From the NCBI GenBank assembly GCA_036389375.1, contig DASVQA010000130.1:1-6967 (forward strand): 6,967 nt of DNA, in the 5' to 3' direction. Under the pieces are notes generated by a model. That model did no database searches, was not told the DNA's origin, and was given only the letters and a program-made list of their open reading frames with translations. The position numbers and the translations under genes are program-made. This document shows positions 1-4,220 of the stretch, piece after piece. Source of the DNA: QHXQ01 sp036389375 (GTDB lineage Bacteria > Acidobacteriota > Blastocatellia > Pyrinomonadales > Pyrinomonadaceae). Position 1 is the stretch's first letter. Every line of letters starts with the position of its first letter.

Positions 1-11
1 CATCAGCGCAT

Positions 12-16
12 AGGAG
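12..16 (+). promoter_or_regulatory. Shine-Dalgarno AGGAG of the first gene
   Basis: AGGAG lies 9 nt before the ATG at 26. It is the clearest ribosome binding site in the window, and the other forward genes lack an equally good one. It fixes the start of the 244-residue gene. Confidence 0.65.
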
Positions 17-25
17 CAAACCGTC

Positions 26-760
26 ATGATCAACATCTTAAGCTCGGACGCCATAGACCCCAGCAGGCTGTTCAAGGAGGCCAAGCGGAAAGCCGATGAA
101 GACAACTTGCAGTGGCTCAGCCGCAACCTGCCGGACGGCACGGGCAACGCTACTTTTGTGCTCGTCGGCGGCAAGACTCAAACCTCGCTCCGTTTGCGGA
201 TCGGGCAGGCGCACGTCCGCCACGATCTGATGCCGAGCTACTGGTCGCACGTCATGCTGCTCGGCAAGCCGAGCAAAAATTCGGCGCTGACGCCCGTTTA
301 CGAGATTTCTTTAGAGCCACTGAACGGGTTTGGTTTCCCGCCGCCGACGAACGGTATGCAGAAAGGGCGACTCAGCCAGTATCGTGAGGCGGCAGCCTAT
401 CCCAACATCGCCGTCATTGTCGCGCCCGTGCCGTTGACGGAAGTGGTGGCGGCGCTCGACCGTTTCCAAAAACAGCGCTCCGTGCTCGATACGGTCGATC
501 TCATCATCCGCTGGCTGTCGTATGTGTGGGGCGTCTCCAACAGCCCGAACCCGTTGCTCAGCGGCCTCGGCATCCCTTCGGCCGCCATGCTCGAAGTGGC
601 CATCGGCGCGGCCGGCTTCGACGTGACACCTGGGCTTGAGAGTCGTTCCAGTTGCCCCGAAGCGATCTGGCAGGCCGCCAAGTGGTGGCACGAGTATTAC
701 GAAGACCAGCACAAGCAGGGTCTCATCGGCGCGTACAACGTCGAACACAGGTTGGAATAA
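26..760 (+). CDS. Hypothetical protein, possible permuted NlpC/P60 (YiiX-like) fold
   Basis: This is a complete 244-residue ORF beginning with ATG. An AGGAG Shine-Dalgarno at 12-16 lies 9 nt before the ATG and supports the start. I do not recognise the family with confidence. The protein has no signal peptide and no clear membrane helix, so it is probably cytoplasmic. It is rich in aromatic residues, with Trp at 30, 73, 164, 168, 217, 222 and 223. His75 sits in YWSHVMLLGKP and is followed by an acidic stretch (VYEISLEP, about 91-98). Cys210 sits in SSCPEAIWQAA near the C terminus. This His-first, Cys-last order resembles permuted NlpC/P60 hydrolases (YiiX/LRAT type), where a strand ending in SHV carries the His and a late helix carries the Cys. 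That resemblance is inference from motif shape only. A stop triplet in another frame at 11-13 could end an upstream gene. The next gene has its own promoter, so this one is probably a separate unit. Confidence 0.8.
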   Translation: MINILSSDAIDPSRLFKEAKRKADEDNLQWLSRNLPDGTGNATFVLVGGKTQTSLRLRIGQAHVRHDLMPSYWSHVMLLGKPSKNSALTPVYEISLEPLNGFGFPPPTNGMQKGRLSQYREAAAYPNIAVIVAPVPLTEVVAALDRFQKQRSVLDTVDLIIRWLSYVWGVSNSPNPLLSGLGIPSAAMLEVAIGAAGFDVTPGLESRSSCPEAIWQAAKWWHEYYEDQHKQGLIGAYNVEHRLE

Positions 761-835
761 TCATGTAGCGCGTGCAACTGCGCGCCCGCCCGACAGGTAA
801 CGACGCACGGGCCGGGCGTTGCGTGCGCGACGTGT

Positions 836-864
836 TTGACACTGCACAGGCAGCGGGCTACCAT
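836..864 (+). promoter_or_regulatory. Sigma70-like promoter for the cysteine synthase-family gene
   Basis: A perfect -35 box TTGACA (836-841) is followed by a 17-bp spacer and TACCAT (859-864), which matches the -10 consensus at four of six positions including the first T, the A and the final T. The expected transcription start is near 870-872, giving a leader of about 67 nt before the ATG at 938. The leader becomes AT-richer from about 888. It is too short for a standard SAM riboswitch and I see no conserved riboswitch fold in it. The rest of the spacer (761-835) holds only weak GC-rich inverted repeats such as GCGCG/CGCGC at 768-772 and 781-785. Confidence 0.6.
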
Positions 865-937
865 GCGTGGCGGTCACGGCTAGGCACAAGATATTTAGCG
901 TTCTCCTCATTTTTGGCGGTTATTGGTCGCATTTTTC

Positions 938-1861
938 ATGCCGCTCGGTGTCACGGAAAGCATCCTCGAACTCGTTGGCCGCACGCCGCTGTTGCACCTC
1001 TCACGCTTCGCCCGCCCGCCGCTCGCAGACATCTACGCCAAACTCGAATACATGAACCCCGGTGGGTCTGTGAAAGACCGTGCCGCGCTCGGCATGATCC
1101 TCGACGCCGAACGCACGGGCCGGCTCAAACCCGGCGCGACCATCATCGAGCCGACCGCCGGCAACACCGGCATCGGCCTCGCCCTCATCGGCGTCGCGCG
1201 CGGCTATCGTGTTATTCTATGCGTGCCCGAAGGCTATTCCGGCGAGAAGATGAAACTGATGGAGGCGCTCGGCGGCGAAATCCGCTACGTGCCGAAAGAG
1301 GCCGGCATGGAGGGCGCGCTCGCGCTGGCGCAGGAGTTGGCGGCGGCAGACGATAACAGTTTCGTGCCCCAGCAGTTCGCCAACCCGGCCAACCCTTCGT
1401 TTCACGAAGAGACGACGGCGCGCGAGATCGTCGCACAGATGGACGGGCGCATTGATGCGGTCGTGATGGGCGCGGGCACGGCCGGCACTTTTACGGGTGT
1501 GGCGCGCGCCGTGAAGCAGGCGAACCCGCAGGCGCTCTGCGTGCTCGTCGAACCGCAAGGCTCGATCTTCGGCGGCGGCCCGCCCGGCGACTTCAAGGTT
1601 GAAGGCATCGGGCAATGGCAGTTCGTGCCGCCCAACTTCGACCGCGACTTGGCCGACGAGATCATGACCGTCTGCGACACCGAAGCCTTTGCCACCGTGC
1701 GCCGCCTCGCCGCGACCGAAGGCGTGCTCTGCGGCGGCTCATCGGGCGCGGCCGCCGTCGGCGCGCGCCGCATCGCCGAACGCCTCGGCCCCGGTCGCCG
1801 CGTCGTCACACTCTTCCCCGACGGCGCGGAGCGATATTTGAGTCAAGGAATTTTCGATTGA
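938..1861 (+). CDS. PLP-dependent cysteine synthase / cystathionine beta-synthase family protein
   Basis: This 307-residue enzyme belongs to fold type II PLP beta-replacement enzymes. These join an activated serine with sulfide (cysteine synthase) or with homocysteine (cystathionine beta-synthase). Lys46 in GGSVKDR is the expected Schiff-base lysine. EPTAGNTG (71-78) is the substrate-binding loop, with Ala74 where most members have Ser. GAGTAGTFTG (178-187) is the phosphate-binding loop, and CGGSSGAA (265-272) carries the Ser that contacts the PLP ring nitrogen. VEGIG (221-225) and EGVLCGG (261-267) look more like cystathionine beta-synthase than classical CysK (IQGIG, EGILAG). The protein is the catalytic core only, with no haem domain and no C-terminal regulatory CBS pair. 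I chose ATG 938 because MPLGVTESILELVGRTPLL matches the family N terminus. A TTG at 923 in the same frame would add five unconserved residues. No good Shine-Dalgarno is visible. The gamma-lyase/synthase gene downstream suggests a transsulfuration role comparable to mccA, but cysK activity is possible. Confidence 0.93.
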   Translation: MPLGVTESILELVGRTPLLHLSRFARPPLADIYAKLEYMNPGGSVKDRAALGMILDAERTGRLKPGATIIEPTAGNTGIGLALIGVARGYRVILCVPEGYSGEKMKLMEALGGEIRYVPKEAGMEGALALAQELAAADDNSFVPQQFANPANPSFHEETTAREIVAQMDGRIDAVVMGAGTAGTFTGVARAVKQANPQALCVLVEPQGSIFGGGPPGDFKVEGIGQWQFVPPNFDRDLADEIMTVCDTEAFATVRRLAATEGVLCGGSSGAAAVGARRIAERLGPGRRVVTLFPDGAERYLSQGIFD

Positions 1862-1862
1862 A

Positions 1863-1981
1863 GCAGGCAGTAGTCAGTAGCCAGCAGCCAGTAGAAAAAC
1901 ACTGGCCGCGCGGCACTGATAAAGGACGAAGGACGAATCGTTTGCCAGCTACTGCCGACTGACTACTGGTTACTGACTACT
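1863..1981. repeat. Inverted array of GTAGYCA heptamers, with internal GGACGAA repeats
   Basis: The spacer between the two sulfur genes is almost all repeat. The left arm (1863-1894) reads as tandem 7-mers: GCAGGCA, GTAGTCA, GTAGCCA, GCAGCCA, GTAG. The right arm (1948-1981) is the same type of array on the other strand. Positions 1869-1894 and 1956-1981 are inverted copies matching at 22 of 26 positions, with one further G-U pair possible in RNA. The centre holds a perfect palindrome GCCGCGCGGC (1905-1914) and two tandem copies of another heptamer, GGACGAA (1924-1937). The array starts two bases after the upstream stop codon and ends 8 nt before the next ATG. It resembles the short tandemly repeated heptanucleotide sequences known from cyanobacteria, but I cannot name a family. 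The transcript could form a long hairpin between the two cistrons. Confidence 0.85.
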
Positions 1982-1989
1982 TTATTCTT

Positions 1990-3132
1990 ATGGGCTTCTC
2001 AACCACAGCAATCCACGCGGGCAACGAGCCTGACGCGAAGACGGGCGCGGTCTCCGTGCCGATCTACCAGACTTCGACCTACGCGCAGGAAGCGTTCGGC
2101 AAACCGACGGGCGGCTACGAGTACGCGCGCACGCAGAACCCGACGCGCTCGGCGGTCGAACGCAACGTCGCGGCGCTCGAAGGCGCGCAGTACGGTTACG
2201 CGTTCGCCTCCGGCATGGCGGCGATTGATGCGACGCTGCGGCTCGTGAAGGCGGGCGACCACGTCATCGTCTCGGACAACACCTACGGCGGCACGTATCG
2301 GCTGTTCTCGCGCATCCTGTCGAACTACGGCATCGAGTTCTCGTTCGTGGATACGTCGGAGGCGGCCAACGTCGAGGCGGCGCTCAAAGACAACACGCGC
2401 ATGATCTACGTCGAGACGCCGACCAACCCCGTCATGACCGTGACAGACTTGCGCGCCGTCTCGGACATCGCGCACAAACACGGCGCGCGCGTCGTCTGCG
2501 ACAACACGTTCCTGTCGCCTTACCTGCAACGCCCGTTGGAGTTCGGCGTGGACATCGTGTTGCATTCGACGACGAAGTATCTGAACGGTCATTCGGACGG
2601 CGTCGGCGGTATCGTCGTCTTAAACAACGAGCAGGACGCTGAGTGGCTGAAGTTCGTGCAGAACAGCGTGGGCGCGATCCTCGGGCCGTTCGATTCGTGG
2701 CTGGTGCTGCGCGGCACAAAGACGCTGGCGCTCAGGATGGAGCAGCACGACAAATCGGGGCGCGCGGTCGCCGCCTTTCTCGAAGAACACCCGAAGGTGC
2801 AGAAGCTTTATTATCCGGGGTCGCTTTCGCACAAGCAGCACGAACTGGCGCAGCGCCAGCAGCGCGGCTTCGGCGGTATGCTCTCTTTCGACGTAGGCTC
2901 TCTGGAGAACGCGCGCAAGGTGCTCGAAGGCGTCCGCGTCCTGACGCTGGCTGAGAGTCTGGGCGCGGTCGAGTCTTTAATCTCCCACCCGGCCACGATG
3001 ACGCACGCCTCCGTCCTGCCGGAGACGCGCAACCGGCTCGGCATCACCGACGGACTCGTCCGCGTCTCCGTCGGCCTCGAAGACACCGAAGACATCATCG
3101 CCGATCTCGATCAGGCGCTCGACAAAATTTGA
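1990..3132 (+). CDS. Cystathionine gamma-synthase / gamma-lyase family PLP enzyme
   Basis: This 380-residue enzyme belongs to the Cys/Met metabolism family (fold type I). Its length and N terminus (AIHAGNEPDAKTGAVSVPIYQ) are typical. Lys196 in STTKYLNGHSDG is the PLP lysine. Tyr45 and Arg47 (YEYARTQNPTR) and SGM 74-76 fit the phosphate site, Tyr99 (NTYGG) stacks on the ring, Asp171 (CDNTF) meets the ring nitrogen, and Arg358 (LVRVSVGLED) binds the substrate carboxylate. SLGAVESLISHPATMTHAS (323-341) keeps a Glu (328) at a position seen in both gamma-synthases (MetB) and gamma-lyases (MccB/CGL), so sequence alone does not separate them. Paired with the CBS-like gene upstream, gamma-lyase, giving cysteine, 2-oxobutyrate and ammonia from cystathionine, is my favoured reading; metB function remains possible. 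The start is set by homology: no Shine-Dalgarno precedes ATG 1990, and the heptamer array ends 8 nt before it. Confidence 0.93.
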   Translation: MGFSTTAIHAGNEPDAKTGAVSVPIYQTSTYAQEAFGKPTGGYEYARTQNPTRSAVERNVAALEGAQYGYAFASGMAAIDATLRLVKAGDHVIVSDNTYGGTYRLFSRILSNYGIEFSFVDTSEAANVEAALKDNTRMIYVETPTNPVMTVTDLRAVSDIAHKHGARVVCDNTFLSPYLQRPLEFGVDIVLHSTTKYLNGHSDGVGGIVVLNNEQDAEWLKFVQNSVGAILGPFDSWLVLRGTKTLALRMEQHDKSGRAVAAFLEEHPKVQKLYYPGSLSHKQHELAQRQQRGFGGMLSFDVGSLENARKVLEGVRVLTLAESLGAVESLISHPATMTHASVLPETRNRLGITDGLVRVSVGLEDTEDIIADLDQALDKI

Positions 3133-3145
3133 CCGGCGGCGGCGG

Positions 3146-3174
3146 GTGACAACTGCCGACGGACAGGCTAAACT
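3146..3174 (+). promoter_or_regulatory. Sigma70-like promoter for the PP2C gene
   Basis: GTGACA (3146-3151, five of six to the -35 consensus) is followed by exactly 17 bp and TAAACT (3169-3174, four of six to the -10 consensus). Transcription would start near 3181, leaving about 40 nt before ATG 3221. The 17-bp spacing and the GGC just before the -10 are shared with the promoter at 836-864. The -10 also sits in the loop of a small inverted repeat (CAGGC 3164-3168, GCCTG 3175-3179). If real, it excludes the GTG at 3146 as the phosphatase start, because that GTG is the first half of the -35 box. Confidence 0.5.
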
Positions 3175-3220
3175 GCCTGCTCTTGCTCGTCACACGTCAC
3201 ACGCACCCCGTCACGGCTAT

Positions 3221-4153
3221 ATGAAAATCGCGTTGCACGCACAGACGGACGTAGGCCGCATACGCCAGGGCAACGAGGATAATTTCCTCGTGCTCGATCT
3301 CGCGTCGGCGCGGAGTTGGACTGGTTCAGACGGCAGACCTGCGCCGCCCGCCGAACTGCGCGATTTTCAGTTGGGCGCAGAGGGCGTCGTGCTGGTCGTC
3401 TCGGACGGCATGGGCGGGGCGCTCGCAGGCGATGTGGCGAGCCGCATGGCGGTCGAAACCGTGCGTGAGATGCTCGTCGGCAGCGAAGACGAGACGGGCG
3501 AAGGTGGCGGCTGCGGCCCCGACGTACCGCTCGTCGAATGCCTGCGCAATGCCGCCGGCTACGCCAACTATGCCATCCACCGCAAGAGCCTCGAAGACCC
3601 GCGTTGCAGCGGCATGGGCGCGACCTTGACGGCCACCGCCGTCACCAACCACGCGCTCGACTTCGTGCAGGTCGGCGACAGCCGCGCCTACGTCATGCGC
3701 AACGGCGAGATTCGCCTCGCCACCAAAGATCAATCGCTCGTGCAGCAACTCGTGGACGTGGGGCAGATCAGCGAAGAGGACGCCGAGACGCACATGTTCC
3801 GCAACGTCATTTTGCAGGCGCTCGGCGCGCAGAGCGAACTTGCGCCCGTCATGTCGCGCGTGCCCCTGCGGCGCGACGATCTCGTGATCCTCTGTAGCGA
3901 CGGGCTATCCGGCAAGCTGCGCGCCGAAGAGATACGCGACATCGTCGCCGCGCGCAAAAACGATCTCACCGCGGCCTGCGATGAACTGGTCGCCGAAGCC
4001 AACCGGCGCGGCGGCGAAGACAACATCACCGTCGTCATCGCCCACTTCACCGGCGACGACCTGCCTGCCCCCGACACCGACATCAACATCGAACACCCCT
4101 ACGGCGAACGCCAACTCCACGGCAACGAAGACGACACCACACCGACACCGTAA
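3221..4153 (+). CDS. PP2C-type (PPM family) serine/threonine protein phosphatase
   Basis: This 310-residue cytoplasmic phosphatase is predicted to remove phosphate from Ser/Thr residues using two metal ions, typically Mn or Mg. It would oppose bacterial Hanks-type kinases. The PPM motifs appear in order: TDVGRIRQGNED (9-20), VVSDGMGG with metal ligand Asp62, GMGATLTA (131-138), VGDSRAYV with Asp153, KDQSLVQQLVDVGQI (169-183), LCSDGLSG with Asp227, and GGEDNITVV with Asp267. No membrane helix, FHA or kinase domain is attached. A Gly/Glu-rich insert lies at about 87-101, and a polar acidic tail of about 34 residues follows the catalytic domain. I chose ATG 3221 because homology starts at MKIALHAQTDVG and a promoter-like sequence lies just upstream. 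A GTG at 3146 in the same frame would add 25 unconserved residues. No Shine-Dalgarno is clear. No partner kinase is in view. It converges on the transporter gene. Confidence 0.93.
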   Translation: MKIALHAQTDVGRIRQGNEDNFLVLDLASARSWTGSDGRPAPPAELRDFQLGAEGVVLVVSDGMGGALAGDVASRMAVETVREMLVGSEDETGEGGGCGPDVPLVECLRNAAGYANYAIHRKSLEDPRCSGMGATLTATAVTNHALDFVQVGDSRAYVMRNGEIRLATKDQSLVQQLVDVGQISEEDAETHMFRNVILQALGAQSELAPVMSRVPLRRDDLVILCSDGLSGKLRAEEIRDIVAARKNDLTAACDELVAEANRRGGEDNITVVIAHFTGDDLPAPDTDINIEHPYGERQLHGNEDDTTPTP

Positions 4154-4154
4154 A

Positions 4155-4220
4155 GGATAGGGACGAGGGCCGAAGACTGCTCATGTTAAGCAGTTCTTCT
4201 TCAACCCTCAGCCCTTCATC
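4155..4220. repeat. Inverted heptamer repeat (GGAYGAA type) between convergent genes
   Basis: The left arm contains GGACGAG (4161-4167) and GGCCGAA (4168-4174). On the opposite strand the right arm reads GATGAAG, GGCTGAG, GGTTGAA (4220 down to 4200). The two arms form an imperfect inverted repeat around a stronger inner stem. The right arm overlaps the last three codons and the stop of the reverse-strand transporter: its final Met-Lys-Gly and TGA are the heptamers themselves. The GGACGAA-type unit is the same one found in tandem at 1924-1937. Confidence 0.65.
4172..4199. terminator. Hairpin between convergent genes, likely bidirectional terminator
   Basis: GAAGACTGCT (4172-4181) pairs with AGCAGTTCTTC (4189-4199) around a 7-nt loop, giving ten base pairs with one bulged base. 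It lies 18 bp after the phosphatase stop and just beyond the transporter stop, where a shared terminator is expected. The right arm is T-rich (TTCTTCTTC) on the plus strand, but there is no clean run of T in either direction, so intrinsic termination may be weak. Confidence 0.45.

Noticed and set aside
1..13. Possible end of an upstream gene (in-frame TAG at 11-13)
   Set aside because: Only four codons are visible, so no coding claim can be supported, though the spacing would fit an operon.
768..824. GC-rich inverted repeats after the first gene, considered as a terminator
   Set aside because: The stems are only five base pairs with loops of 8-12 nt and no T-run follows, which is expected by chance in GC-rich DNA.
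923..937. TTG start adding five residues to the cysteine synthase-family protein
   Set aside because: The extra residues are not family-like, no ribosome binding site suits the TTG, and ATG 938 gives the expected N terminus.
772..1356. Plus-strand open frame of 194 codons overlapping the cysteine synthase-family gene
   Set aside because: It is an Arg-rich shadow frame, and the overlapping frame carries all conserved PLP motifs.
1999..2592. Minus-strand open frame of 197 codons inside the gamma-lyase/synthase gene
   Set aside because: It is Arg/Val/Asp-rich low-complexity translation antisense to strongly conserved PLP-enzyme motifs.
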